From positions 62,001 to 126,000 of the forward strand of contig CBDHHG010000001.1 of the NCBI GenBank assembly GCA_965263225.1: DNA of 64,000 bases. Direction: 5' to 3'. The stretch's first letter is position 1. Each line of letters starts with the position of its first letter. Below, in pieces: positions 1 to 9,262 of this stretch. The position numbers and the translations under genes were made by a program. The DNA comes from DT-111 sp965263225. Its GTDB lineage: Bacteria; Bacteroidota; Bacteroidia; Chitinophagales; Saprospiraceae. The notes below the pieces were generated by a model. It was not told the DNA's origin and did no database searches. It saw only the letters and a program-made list of their open reading frames with translations.

Positions 1-280
1 CATTGGGTATAACTGTTTGATTTTGCAACAAGATGGTCACGGGTTGCTTTTTATCTCCGATGGATGAGTTATCCCTTTCCCACAAATAGTGTACAACGTT
101 TGCTACACGCTGTGCTTCTTCCTCATTGCCTTTAGGGAAAATCACTTGCACCTTGTCCGTCTTTATCTGTTGCCACTTCAGCGAAGGAGGGTTGATTCCG
201 ATCGGATTGGATGGTACTTGGGCTATTCCCGCCCCTATCCAAATCAATAGAGTGAATAGCAGCAAAATCTTTTTGGTCAT
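1..280 (-). CDS. Secreted protein, N-terminal 93 residues (cut by window edge)
   Basis: This reading frame starts at the ATG complementary to 278-280 and runs open through the left edge of the window, so only the N-terminus is visible. Residues 1-20 form a clear signal peptide: a Lys-Lys start, then a Leu/Ile-rich core ending in GAGIAQ. The mature part contains the phrase NPPSLKWQQIKTDKVQVIFP, followed by a helix-like stretch EEEAQRVANVVHYLWERD. The pattern reminds me of large exported Bacteroidota proteins with a peptidase-like N-domain and a TolB-like propeller, but too little is present to name it. Function unassigned; exported location is well supported. Confidence 0.7.
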   Translation of the reverse strand, partial: MTKKILLLFTLLIWIGAGIAQVPSNPIGINPPSLKWQQIKTDKVQVIFPKGNEEEAQRVANVVHYLWERDNSSIGDKKQPVTILLQNQTVIPN

Positions 281-617
281 ACTAGTTCATTTTGTAGAAG
301 TGGAAAACGGATGATTACCTCCGATGAACGGTAAGGAAATAGGCAAACAATATGAGGCTATCCTTTCAAAACCCGAATTCCATTTGTCCAAAGTTATTCA
401 AAATTGGGAGAAAATTGTGTCGGGGGGTAGCTAAGCTAGCGATGAATCTGACCAAGGGTCCTTCACACCTTAAACGGGTCAGTATCCGCTCACCTAAAAT
501 CTTGCTCCGTAAGCCTCCTACGGCACGCCCCGAGCTAGAGAATCCCTCAAATAATTCTTACCTTTGCGGCTTAGATTGCTGTTGCAATTACCTTCAAAAA
601 ACATCATATAAAAATTC
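281..617. other. Divergent intergenic region
   Basis: These 337 bases separate the divergent secreted-protein gene from the 472-aa gene. An open frame at 352-717 overlaps the next gene's start and has an uncoding-like composition. The only clear signal is a -7 promoter element at 559-566. A short hairpin, CCGTA/TACGG, lies around 508-524. Confidence 0.5.
559..566 (+). promoter_or_regulatory. Bacteroidota -7 promoter element
   Basis: TACCTTTG matches the Bacteroidota sigma-A -7 consensus TAnnTTTG and lies 51 bases before the ATG at 618. No convincing TTTG -33 box was seen at the usual spacing. Confidence 0.5.
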
Positions 618-2036
618 ATGCGTCAGTTACTGGAGACCGAACAGAAAGCGCTCGAAATCAACCTCAATGAAACCATCTATGGCACCTTTGCTGAAATTGG
701 TGCCGGACAGGAGGTAGCCCGCCATTTCTTCCAAGTAGGAGCTGCTGCTGGAACCATTGCTAAAACCATGTCCGCTTACGATAAGGTGTATTCCGATCAG
801 ATATACGGAACGGAAGCCAGTGGAAGGTACGTTTGTGAAGCGCGCATCTACAAGATGCTAGACCATGAATATGAGTTGATGGATTACAGACTTCGCAACG
901 AGCGCCCGGAAACCAATTTCTTTGCTTTTGCGGATACCGTTTCAGCCATTAACTATACAAAAACGATCAAGGGAGATGGTTGGATGGGGATCCGCTTTCA
1001 ATTGGACCCACATAGTGAACCGAATGATATCGTTTTGCACGTTCGTATGCGGGATAAAAACAACCAATTACAACAACAAGCCATCGGTATCCTGGGGGTA
1101 AATCTAATCTATGGTTGCTTCCACCACTATAATGACCCAGAATTACTGCTACAATCCTTAATGGACAGCCTTAGTGGTCGGGTTAAGATCGACATGATTC
1201 GACTTACCGGTCCAAACTTTGAGCATGTAGATAATCGATTACTCAGTCTATGGTTGGTCAAACACAAGCTAACGGAGGTGGCCATGTTTGGCCCTGATGG
1301 AAAGAACATCCACGGTTCCGAATTCCTCTACCGCAAAAATGTACTAGTGGTCAGAGGTAGCTTCCGCCCTGCTACCTTGGTCAACATGGATATGATTCGA
1401 ACGAGCTACCAACAATTTCGGAATGACCCGAAAGTAGATACACAGAAGACCTTTCTGCTGACAGAAATCACCATGGATAATCTCCGCGCCCAGGGAGAAC
1501 TGGATGAGCGAGACTTCATTGATCGGGCAGAATTACTCAATGCCATGGGACAGACCGTAGTAGTTTCTGACTGCGAAGAATATCAGAAGCTCATCTCTTA
1601 TCTCAGTGATTTCAAGGTCCAACAATTAGGAATAGTGTTGGGCGTTAGGCCCTTGTTGGATGTCATCAGTGAGAAATACTATCAGAATATGGATGGTCGC
1701 CTCTTGGCTGCCTTTGGAGAGATGTTCACCAGTAATGTCAAAATCTACGTATACCCCGCCATGCAAGAAGGCAGCGCCGAGCTGATGACCGCTCAGAATG
1801 TACCCGTACCGGAAGGGGTCAAATTCCTATATCGACACCTCCTTGATAACCAACAGATCGAGGATGTCGAGGGATACAACCCTGATATTCTACACATTTT
1901 CTCCAAGGATGTGCTCTTAAAAATCCAGGCCGGCGAAAGTGGTTGGGAGTCACAGGTTCCCAGCAAGATCGCCGCCCTGATCAAGGAAAAATGTCTTTTT
2001 GGCTATCCAAGTGAAAAAATAGAATTTGAATATTAA
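618..2036 (+). CDS. Conserved uncharacterised 472-aa protein
   Basis: I recognise this as a conserved protein seen widely in Bacteroidota, but not as an enzyme with a known reaction. The N-terminus carries a very conserved-looking block, IYGTFAEIGAGQEVARHFF, at about residues 15-33, followed by a Gly/Ala-rich segment and TMSAYDKVYSDQIYG. There is no signal peptide and no membrane segment, so it is probably cytoplasmic. The Gly-rich N-terminal block could bind a nucleotide or cofactor, but that is a guess. It is monocistronic, has a TAccTTTG promoter element, and ends 14 bases from the convergent uxuA gene. Confidence 0.85.
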   Translation: MRQLLETEQKALEINLNETIYGTFAEIGAGQEVARHFFQVGAAAGTIAKTMSAYDKVYSDQIYGTEASGRYVCEARIYKMLDHEYELMDYRLRNERPETNFFAFADTVSAINYTKTIKGDGWMGIRFQLDPHSEPNDIVLHVRMRDKNNQLQQQAIGILGVNLIYGCFHHYNDPELLLQSLMDSLSGRVKIDMIRLTGPNFEHVDNRLLSLWLVKHKLTEVAMFGPDGKNIHGSEFLYRKNVLVVRGSFRPATLVNMDMIRTSYQQFRNDPKVDTQKTFLLTEITMDNLRAQGELDERDFIDRAELLNAMGQTVVVSDCEEYQKLISYLSDFKVQQLGIVLGVRPLLDVISEKYYQNMDGRLLAAFGEMFTSNVKIYVYPAMQEGSAELMTAQNVPVPEGVKFLYRHLLDNQQIEDVEGYNPDILHIFSKDVLLKIQAGESGWESQVPSKIAALIKEKCLFGYPSEKIEFEY

Positions 2037-2050
2037 GGTCATTGAGTAAG

Positions 2051-3229
2051 TCAAGAAAACTTGGAACGCAAAATGCCTAACTCTAGGCCTCTTAGTTCTG
2101 CCAAACCTCGCAGCCGGCCAATTGCGGAATAGCCCGGATAGGTTTTCTTAGTCAGATCATCCAGCATCTTGTGCCCATGATCTGGTCGCATGGGGATGGC
2201 TTCATCACGCCCTTGTTGCACCTCAAGTAAGGCAGAAACTACCTCATACATATCGACATCTCCGTCTAGATGATCTGCTTCGTGGAAGTTTCCTTGCCCA
2301 TCCCTACTGGTGGCACGGAGGTGTATGAAGTTAATACGATCACCGAATGCCCTGACCATTCCTGCTAAGTCATTATCCTCACGTACTCCAAATGAGCCCG
2401 TACAAAAACATAGGCCATTGGCAGCATTCGGGGTGGCCTTGTACAGGGCCTCCAGATCTCGCGCCGTGCTAACCACCCTTGGTAAGCCCAACAGCGGGAA
2501 AGGAGGATCATCGGGATGAATGGCTAATTTTATACCGACTTCTTCGGCCACTGGAGCAATTGCTCCTTGAAAAGCAATTAGGTGTTCCCGCAGTTTGTCC
2601 GCCGTCATGCTCGCATAATTCGCCAGCACCTCACGAAATTCCTCTAGGGTATATCCATCATCTGCCCCAGGTAATCCAGCCACCACCGTCTTGACCAAAC
2701 GATCTTTATCGGCTTCAGATGCCTGATTGATCCATTTTTCGGCAGCAGCCAGCGTTTCCGCTGAATAATCTTGCACCGCCGCTTCTCTTTTAAGTATATA
2801 AAGATCAAAGGCCGCCAGCGCAGCAATTTCAAAGCGCAGCGCAGTAGAACCATCTGCCATAGGATAAGTAAGATCCGTCCTTGTCCAGTCCAATACTGGC
2901 ATAAAATTATAGGTCACCACGGGTATATCACAAGCGCCTAAGTTTCGGATGCTTTCTTGATAGGTGATCACATATTGCTGCCAATCTCCCGCTTGACGCT
3001 TAATGGAGTCGTGGATGGGGATACTCTCAACAACACCCCACTCCAGGCCAGCAGCTTCAATCATGGATTTTCTTTCTTGAATAGCTTCGACGGTCCAAAC
3101 TTCACCAATTGGGATATCGTGCAACGCACTGACAATACTGGTGGCCCCAGCTTGTCGAATGTCTTGTAAGGATACAGGATCCTTCGGCCCATACCATCGC
3201 CAGGCCTGTTTAAGTGGCTTTCCGTTCAT
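2051..3229 (-). CDS. uxuA: Mannonate dehydratase UxuA
   Basis: UxuA (EC 4.2.1.8) dehydrates D-mannonate to 2-keto-3-deoxygluconate in the cytoplasmic glucuronate branch of hexuronate breakdown. The 392-residue length is normal for the family. The N-terminus has the characteristic WRWYGPKDPVSLQDIRQAGA and SALHDIPIGEVW phrases. The middle has KLAIHPDDPPFPLLGLPR (about 230-247), and the end has a metal-ligand-rich MRPDHGHKMLDD segment. No other hexuronate genes (uxaC, kdgK, uxuB) are in the window, so the gene is isolated. It may serve glucuronoxylan degradation together with the xylanase at 29739-31994, but that is inference. Confidence 0.95.
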   Translation of the reverse strand: MNGKPLKQAWRWYGPKDPVSLQDIRQAGATSIVSALHDIPIGEVWTVEAIQERKSMIEAAGLEWGVVESIPIHDSIKRQAGDWQQYVITYQESIRNLGACDIPVVTYNFMPVLDWTRTDLTYPMADGSTALRFEIAALAAFDLYILKREAAVQDYSAETLAAAEKWINQASEADKDRLVKTVVAGLPGADDGYTLEEFREVLANYASMTADKLREHLIAFQGAIAPVAEEVGIKLAIHPDDPPFPLLGLPRVVSTARDLEALYKATPNAANGLCFCTGSFGVREDNDLAGMVRAFGDRINFIHLRATSRDGQGNFHEADHLDGDVDMYEVVSALLEVQQGRDEAIPMRPDHGHKMLDDLTKKTYPGYSAIGRLRGLAELRGLELGILRSKFS

Positions 3230-3376
3230 TTTTAGTCTTTCGTTTAATTGATGCGGAAAAATAGCAAGAAAAAGTGTTATTTAGTTGCTTCATCAGGCAC
3301 TGGATTTTTGTTGTTAATAGCCATACGAACTAAATCTGCGCCAGATCTCTGATAAATACCAATCACCTTAGTCCTT

Positions 3377-4408
3377 ATGTTGAATCGACGATCCTTTTTC
3401 AACCATTCTCTGACTGCCTCACTTGCAGCTTTTCTAGGGTTTACCCAGTGCGAGTCACCCGCTCAATTAGAAGATACTGCTACGGCAAATCCCCCTAATT
3501 CGAATCCAAATTCTAAAGCCATCACACCTGCTATCATAGCTACCTGGCCCCATAAGGAAGCCACTGGTCCGGCTATGGAAGTGATTCAAGAAGGGCGCTC
3601 GGCTTTAGATGCGGTGGAGGAATGCGCCAGAATCGTAGAAGCAGACCCCAAAGATCAAAGTGTAGGCTACGGGGGGCTGCCAGACGCTGCTGGAGATGTG
3701 ACCTTAGATGCCTGCATCATGGCTGCAGATGGCAAAGCTGGCGCCGTAACTTACCTCCAGCATATCAAACACCCCATATCCGTAGCTCGGAAAGTAATGG
3801 AGGAGACGATCCACGTCATGTTGAGTGGGGAGGGAGCACTTCAGTTTGCTCTAGAACAAGGGTTCGAAAAAGAAGATCTACTGACTCCAAAAGCCAAAGA
3901 AAAGTGGGAGCAGTGGAAAGCAGAAAATAAAGGTGCTCCCGCCAAGGCAAATATTGACCAGCACGATACCATCGGTGTGTTAGCCATTGATAAAGAGGGC
4001 AATATGAGCGGTGCCTGCACTACCAGTGGGATGGCCTATAAGGTTCCTGGACGGGTGGGAGATTCTCCTATCATTGGAGCTGGTCTCTATGTAGACAATG
4101 AGGTTGGAGGAGCGTGTGCGACTGGTGTGGGAGAGTTAGTGATGACTACCCTGGGTTCCTTCTTGGTTGTTGAACTTATGCGGCAAGGCAAAACGCCACA
4201 AGAAGCTTGTGAAGCGGCGGTGCAACGAATAGCGGACCGGCACCTCAAGGAAGGAGACGATCTGCAAGTGGGCTTTCTCGCTATGAACAAGAAAGGTGAA
4301 CATGGAGCCTATTCTATTCTCAATGGCTTTTCATATACCCTGCATCAAGACAACCAAAATGAGGTTCACAAAGCAACTTTCATGATGAAGAACCCTAATG
4401 AAAAGTAG
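3377..4408 (+). CDS. Secreted glycosylasparaginase (Ntn-hydrolase)
   Basis: This belongs to the N4-(beta-N-acetylglucosaminyl)-L-asparaginase / isoaspartyl peptidase family, which autocleaves to expose an N-terminal threonine nucleophile. That threonine is Thr198 in the signature DQHDTIGVLAID; the substrate-pocket loop GACATGVGELV follows at about 240. The N-terminus reads NRRSFF, then a hydrophobic stretch and FTQC25, which looks like a Tat signal with an imperfect lipobox, so the enzyme is probably exported and lipid-anchored. Length 343 is typical. Likely role: removing GlcNAc from asparagine-linked glycopeptides. Isoaspartyl peptidase activity is the main alternative. Confidence 0.9.
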   Translation: MLNRRSFFNHSLTASLAAFLGFTQCESPAQLEDTATANPPNSNPNSKAITPAIIATWPHKEATGPAMEVIQEGRSALDAVEECARIVEADPKDQSVGYGGLPDAAGDVTLDACIMAADGKAGAVTYLQHIKHPISVARKVMEETIHVMLSGEGALQFALEQGFEKEDLLTPKAKEKWEQWKAENKGAPAKANIDQHDTIGVLAIDKEGNMSGACTTSGMAYKVPGRVGDSPIIGAGLYVDNEVGGACATGVGELVMTTLGSFLVVELMRQGKTPQEACEAAVQRIADRHLKEGDDLQVGFLAMNKKGEHGAYSILNGFSYTLHQDNQNEVHKATFMMKNPNEK

Positions 4409-4484
4409 AGGATTCAGCTAGACCTCCCTCCATGCCCTGTTTTGAACCTAATTATGGGGAGAAGCAAAACAATTACCCATCAGT

Positions 4485-5309
4485 ATGAACATATCGATTT
4501 CGGCCTGGGCCTTACCTCTAATCCTTCTACTAATTATCAGCTTAGGATGCCAAGCCAACGCCAAACAGGATCAGGACAAAGAACCCACGGATCTTCTTAC
4601 GGACACTATTCCTCAAGTAGAGTCTCCTCCGCCCCCTACAGTCCCATTAGCATATATCATGGGAAAAATTGAGCCATCCAAAGACTCGAACTTTGTCAAG
4701 ATAGCAGCTGAATACACTTCGAAGTCCAATATCTACCTCCGTAAGGAAGCCTATGCTGCTTTCCTGGAAATGTATGCCGCCGCCAAAGAAGATGGAATCA
4801 ACTTACGCATTCTATCCGCTACGAGAAATTTTAATAGCCAAAAAAGTATCTGGGAGGCCAAATGGAATGGCAGTAGAAAATTGTCTGATGGCACCAACGC
4901 TGCTGAAATAGCAGACACAAACACCAGAGCTCTACGGATACTAGAGTATAGTTCCATGCCAGGAACTTCCCGCCATCACTGGGGAACAGATATCGATCTG
5001 AACAACCTGAACAATTCCTATTTTGAAAAAGAGCCTGGAATAAAAGTATACGAATGGTTAGTTACCAATGCAGGCCGCTTTGGTTTTTGCCAAACCTACT
5101 CCCCTAAAAATTCCACTCGTCCAGATGGATACAATGAAGAAAAATGGCATTGGTCCTACCTTCCGATTGCCAAGGAGTACTTAGCCTCCGCTAAGCAACT
5201 ACTGAAAGCCGAAGCTATAAAGGGCTTTGCCGGGGCTGGAGTGGCCCCGAAGCTTAAAGTAGTAGAGAAATATGTCTTTGGTATCAATCCCAAATGCCTC
5301 GACGAGTAG
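4485..5309 (+). CDS. VanY/M15B-type peptidase lipoprotein
   Basis: This is a probable D-alanyl-D-alanine (or L,D-) carboxypeptidase acting on peptidoglycan stem peptides in the periplasm. The N-terminus is a hydrophobic signal ending in the lipobox SLGC22, so it should be lipid-anchored. The M15B zinc motifs are visible: SxHxxGxxxD as SRHHWGTDID, giving His164 and Asp171, and the final ligand His222 in EKWHWSY. Residues 23-65 form an acidic, Pro-rich linker. An overlapping out-of-frame ORF from 4442 is spurious. The gene follows the glycosylasparaginase gene by 76 bases and could be co-transcribed with it. Confidence 0.9.
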   Translation: MNISISAWALPLILLLIISLGCQANAKQDQDKEPTDLLTDTIPQVESPPPPTVPLAYIMGKIEPSKDSNFVKIAAEYTSKSNIYLRKEAYAAFLEMYAAAKEDGINLRILSATRNFNSQKSIWEAKWNGSRKLSDGTNAAEIADTNTRALRILEYSSMPGTSRHHWGTDIDLNNLNNSYFEKEPGIKVYEWLVTNAGRFGFCQTYSPKNSTRPDGYNEEKWHWSYLPIAKEYLASAKQLLKAEAIKGFAGAGVAPKLKVVEKYVFGINPKCLDE

Positions 5310-5386
5310 CGCATTTTAAGGGTTAGTGAATAATTTTTACGGGACAATGTGGCATGGAACACATGGCTCAACTTCAACTATTAAAA

Positions 5387-6625
5387 TTATTCGTAGCGCA
5401 GGGCTTCGATAGGGTCCAGACGTGCTGCCTTCAATGCCGGATAGAGGCCTGACGCTAGGCCTACTCCCATACAGGTAATGACCGCAATGCTAATCCACAA
5501 CCAAGGAAAGAGGAAATTTCCGCCCATCAAGGCAGACACTACATTGCCAATCAAGACCCCCAGAATGATTCCCACCACTCCACCGATTTGACAAATCACC
5601 ACGGCCTCCGTTAGGAACTGGATCATAATATTTCGGCGAGTAGCTCCCAGGGCTTTGGTAATACCGATCTCTCGGGTCCTTTCTGTTACACTGACAAGCA
5701 TGATATTCATCAAGCCAATGGCCGCACCCAATAGGGTAACTAACCCAATGCCAATGGCAGCCAGGCGAAAGTAAAGGGTGTTTTCTTTGATAATACCGAT
5801 CAAACCATCACTTTTGGAGATTTCAAAGTCATTGTCTTGGTAAGCATTCAAACCTCGCACATTGCGGAGTATCATAGTCGCATTACCAATTGCATGATCA
5901 ATCTGGGTTGGATCGTTAACGGCAACGAGAATATTATAATTGGAATTAGCCGTTCCATAGTATCTTTTGGCGGTTTGCAGCGGAATCAGGACCCGGCGGT
6001 CTTGGCTTTGGTTCATACTAGAACCACGAGTTTTTAGCGTTCCGATAACCTTCAACTTGATGTTTCCTAAAGAAATTACCTGATCCAGGGCTTTTTCGTC
6101 TTTCCCATCGAAGAGATCATCAACGATATTGGATGCAATAATGGCTCGATACCCTCCATTAATAGCTTCTAAGGGACTAAAATTTCGGCCGTATTTAACC
6201 TCATATCCTTTCGCTTCCAGGTAATTTTCATCAATACCAAAAACCAGGGTATTGGGGTTGGTCTTCTTGTTCTTGTACTTGACGGTGGCATTGCCTGTAC
6301 AATTGATAGAAACAGAAGTTTGCGCCGGGAAGCGATAGCGTTCCTTAAATTCCAGGCATTGTCTATAGGTAAATACATTTCCCCGCTTTTGTCGTCTACC
6401 TCTTTGGTTTCCACTTACCCCAGTTCCTTTCCGATCCACATCAAAGGTGTTAGCCCCTAAAGAAGACAAATTATTGCTTAGGGAATAGATCGCACTATCA
6501 ATAGCGGTCAAAATACCTACCAATGCCATAATCCCAAAGGCAATGATCATTAACGTTAGGATAGCCCGTAGCCAATTGGAACGCACCGTAAGTATGGCAT
6601 AGTTGATATTCTCTCGCAGATTCAT
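5387..6625 (-). CDS. MacB/FtsX-type ABC transporter permease
   Basis: The 412-residue protein has the MacB layout: one N-terminal membrane segment (about 22-45), a large periplasmic domain with the MacB-core phrase SLGANTFDVDR, then three C-terminal membrane helices of the FtsX domain (about 275-400) with VTERTREIGITKALGAT between them. It ends YPALKAARLDPIEALRYE, the usual family tail. I prefer the ATG at 6625 over a GTG at 6661, because the extra 12 residues do not resemble the family. Such permeases work with a cytoplasmic ATPase and often a HlyD-type adaptor. Neither lies beside it here, so the partner is probably elsewhere. Confidence 0.9.
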   Translation of the reverse strand: MNLRENINYAILTVRSNWLRAILTLMIIAFGIMALVGILTAIDSAIYSLSNNLSSLGANTFDVDRKGTGVSGNQRGRRQKRGNVFTYRQCLEFKERYRFPAQTSVSINCTGNATVKYKNKKTNPNTLVFGIDENYLEAKGYEVKYGRNFSPLEAINGGYRAIIASNIVDDLFDGKDEKALDQVISLGNIKLKVIGTLKTRGSSMNQSQDRRVLIPLQTAKRYYGTANSNYNILVAVNDPTQIDHAIGNATMILRNVRGLNAYQDNDFEISKSDGLIGIIKENTLYFRLAAIGIGLVTLLGAAIGLMNIMLVSVTERTREIGITKALGATRRNIMIQFLTEAVVICQIGGVVGIILGVLIGNVVSALMGGNFLFPWLWISIAVITCMGVGLASGLYPALKAARLDPIEALRYE

Positions 6626-6788
6626 ATCGATACTTTTAGGGAAGCTAAAGTAGAAAAGCACCTGCGCACAGGAGATTTTGTTAGATTAATGAGTGGTTCT
6701 GCTAGACCAATGGAGGTACTTGTAAGGAGTAAAAGCTAGTACGATTTGAGTTCCCTCTTGAACCAGTTACCCAGCCTAAAAGCCAAAC

Positions 6789-7628
6789 CTACTGGGTAGC
6801 AAACAAGATCGGATCATAAACCGCATCTATCTGGAGACCATCCACCTGATACTCTAGCATCTCCTGAACATGCTTGATTCCTGCGGTTTGCGCCTCTTCT
6901 TTTCGATAATGTCCCGTATTGATACTTACAATCACTGGCAACCCTAGGTCCTGAAAAGCTTGAACGGAAGTTGCGTCAAAGTCAGCTCCATGGTTGAAGA
7001 CATAATAATTGTCAGCAAAATTGGGGTCCTTAGCCGCAGCCTGTTGCGCAATAAGCCATGGAGCACGCCAGGAGACCTTAGCCTTACCCAAAAAATACGG
7101 TATGAGTTTGTCTTGATTATTTTTTGGCGTCTTGTTGATCAAGATCAAACTCTCCTCTAATAAATTGTGTTGCTGTAATGCAGAAAGAATTTCTTCGGCA
7201 TAAGCGGCAATAAAAGTATCAGGACAGCCTTTCAGGTCTACCATAATCCCAATTCGACCTTGGCAGCGTGAAATATATTCCTCGAAGGAAGGAATGGTTT
7301 CCCTTGATCTCGTTAGCATAATCTTGGTGACGGAATCAAAAGGCAGTTCGGAGATCCGGCCTTCGAGATTGGCCTCCTCCTTCAGGTCATCATTATGAAA
7401 GCAAACGACATGCCCATCCCCGGTGATACGAGCATCCACCTCTACATGGGTGTATCCCCTCTTGATGGCCTCCTCCAAAGCAGACATACTGTTTTCAGAG
7501 CGTTGCTCATCCACCACTCCTCCACGATGTGCAATTAGTATCTTAAGCGGCTGATCCGTCTCGGTCCTACCACATCCTACAAACAGCAAGCATCCTAATA
7601 GAAAAATTAGCGTAGCGGCCCATTTCAT
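6789..7628 (-). CDS. Glycerophosphodiester phosphodiesterase lipoprotein
   Basis: This is a GDPD-family TIM-barrel phosphodiesterase, expected to split glycerophosphodiesters into glycerol-3-phosphate and an alcohol. Motifs: His34 in AHRGG, Glu45-Asn46 in RSENSMSALEEAI, the metal-binding HVEVDARI, and the second catalytic His in VVCFHNDDL. The signal sequence ends LFVGC19, so it should be an envelope lipoprotein. It lies 15 bases downstream of gnd on the same strand and is probably co-transcribed with it. A broader phosphodiesterase or sugar-phosphatase substrate cannot be excluded. Confidence 0.9.
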   Translation of the reverse strand: MKWAATLIFLLGCLLFVGCGRTETDQPLKILIAHRGGVVDEQRSENSMSALEEAIKRGYTHVEVDARITGDGHVVCFHNDDLKEEANLEGRISELPFDSVTKIMLTRSRETIPSFEEYISRCQGRIGIMVDLKGCPDTFIAAYAEEILSALQQHNLLEESLILINKTPKNNQDKLIPYFLGKAKVSWRAPWLIAQQAAAKDPNFADNYYVFNHGADFDATSVQAFQDLGLPVIVSINTGHYRKEEAQTAGIKHVQEMLEYQVDGLQIDAVYDPILFATQ

Positions 7629-7643
7629 AGGGAAGTATTTATT

Positions 7644-9059
7644 TTACCATTCTGTATGGAAGCCCCCTTCTCGATCTAGCCGTTCATAAGTATGAGAGCC
7701 AAAATAGTCCCGCTGAGCTTGTACTACATTAAGTGGTAGCCGCCCGGTTCGATAAGCATCGAAATACTGTAAGGTAGAAGAAAAAGCCAGCATGGGAACG
7801 CCTTGCGCAATGCCTTCTCGCAAGACTGCTCGCATAGCCCCCTGCGTATCTAAGAGATCTTTACTAAAGGCATCGCTAACCATCAGATTTTTCACTTCTG
7901 GTTGATCAGCGTAAGCTTGTCTAATCTGCTCTAAAATATCTGCACGTATGATACATCCTCCCCGCCAGATCCTGGCAATGGCTTCCATATCTAGATGATA
8001 GTCATGCTCCACCGAAGCGTCACTCAATAAGGCCATGCCTTGCGCATAGGTTACCAAAAAGGCAAAATGTAAGGCTTGTCCTACCTGTTCAACCCACTCA
8101 GCTTGATCAATGGCAGAGTCAGTAGCCAAGGTGGGATTCAAGATCTTATCTGCTGCCTCCCGCTCTTGCTTTAAAGCCGATATACCGCGCATACTTACCG
8201 CGGCGTCGATTGTAGGTACCGGGATCCCAATATCCATAGCGTTTTGGGAGGTCCATTTCCCTGTTCCTTTCTGCTTGGCCTTATCTAAAATGGCATCTAC
8301 TAACCAGCCGTTCGTGAGATCATCGGGCTGGGCAAATATTTCGGCGGTAATTTCAATCAAGAAGGAACGCAAAGCCCCTTGATTCCACCGGTCAAATACT
8401 TGATGTAATTGAGGGATATCCAAGTCCCCTACACGCTTCAGTAAATCGTAGGCTTCTGCAATTAACTGCATCATGCCATACTCAATACCATTATGGACCA
8501 TTTTGACATAGTGTCCAGCTGCTCCTCTTCCCATGTGCGCCACACAGGGCTCATCATTGGGCCCTACCTTAGCCGAAACCGCCTCCAAAACTGGGCGAAG
8601 AATTTCATAGGCTTCTTTATCCCCTCCCGGCATAATACTCGGTCCTTTTCGGGCACCTTCTGCTCCCCCTGAAACACCAGCACCAAAGAAATACAGGCCT
8701 TTATCTGCCAGGTATTTTGCACGTCGCTCCGTATCTGGGAAATGAGAATTCCCGCCGTCCACTATGAGATCGCCTTCCTCCAGATAAGGCAATAAACTTT
8801 CAATAACCACATCCACTACTTTTCCTGCCGGTACCAGCAACATAACTTTGCGAGGCCGTGATAAAGCCTTTACAAATTCTTCGGTCGACGTAGTCCCCAT
8901 GATGGCACGTCCCGCCGCCTCTTGCTCCAAGGCATTGGCTTTTTCAGCATCTAGATCTAGTCCTGCAGCCGAGAAACCATGATCGGCGACATTGAGCAAA
9001 AAGTTGCGGCCCATAACTCCAAGGCCAATCATACCAAAATCAAATGTTGCTTGACTCAT
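7644..9059 (-). CDS. gnd: 6-phosphogluconate dehydrogenase, decarboxylating
   Basis: Gnd (EC 1.1.1.44) oxidises 6-phosphogluconate to ribulose-5-phosphate and CO2, making NADPH. The 471-residue length fits the long form. The Rossmann motif GLGVMG is at residues 12-17. The substrate loops GAGVSGGAEGARKGPSIMPGG and HYVKMVHNGIEYG (with the catalytic Lys) are intact, as is the C-terminal LDREGGFHTEW. It is transcribed divergently from zwf, with a 203-base shared promoter region, and precedes the phosphodiesterase lipoprotein gene. Confidence 0.97.
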   Translation of the reverse strand: MSQATFDFGMIGLGVMGRNFLLNVADHGFSAAGLDLDAEKANALEQEAAGRAIMGTTSTEEFVKALSRPRKVMLLVPAGKVVDVVIESLLPYLEEGDLIVDGGNSHFPDTERRAKYLADKGLYFFGAGVSGGAEGARKGPSIMPGGDKEAYEILRPVLEAVSAKVGPNDEPCVAHMGRGAAGHYVKMVHNGIEYGMMQLIAEAYDLLKRVGDLDIPQLHQVFDRWNQGALRSFLIEITAEIFAQPDDLTNGWLVDAILDKAKQKGTGKWTSQNAMDIGIPVPTIDAAVSMRGISALKQEREAADKILNPTLATDSAIDQAEWVEQVGQALHFAFLVTYAQGMALLSDASVEHDYHLDMEAIARIWRGGCIIRADILEQIRQAYADQPEVKNLMVSDAFSKDLLDTQGAMRAVLREGIAQGVPMLAFSSTLQYFDAYRTGRLPLNVVQAQRDYFGSHTYERLDREGGFHTEW

Positions 9060-9117
9060 TTCATTATTTCTTTTACAGATGGCAGGGATGGATTTTTTCT
9101 AATCTTTCAATCCGCGG

Positions 9118-9125
9118 CAAAGGTA
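9118..9125 (-). promoter_or_regulatory. -7 promoter element for gnd
   Basis: On the minus strand the sequence is TACCTTTG, a perfect TAnnTTTG match, 58 bases before the gnd start codon. It fixes the direction of gnd transcription in the gnd-zwf divergent region. Confidence 0.55.
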
Positions 9126-9262
9126 GGAGGAATTGACTAAAATTGCAGAGGGATTTAAAACTTTAATCCCCAGGAGAACATTATCATAACATATGTCTAC
9201 CCTTTTGAGTTGATGTATCAAAAAAAATGTTTCTTTACGGCCTATAAACTTCATAACTGCCA

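Noticed and set aside
352..717. 121-aa open frame upstream of the 472-aa gene
   Set aside because: It overlaps the start of a strongly supported gene, crosses its promoter element and has Cys/Lys/Arg-rich, non-family composition.
5328..5392. 10-bp inverted repeat GAATAATTTT/AAAATTATTC between the VanY-type and permease genes
   Set aside because: All but two pairs are A-T and the loop is 45 bases, so it is too weak to call as a terminator.
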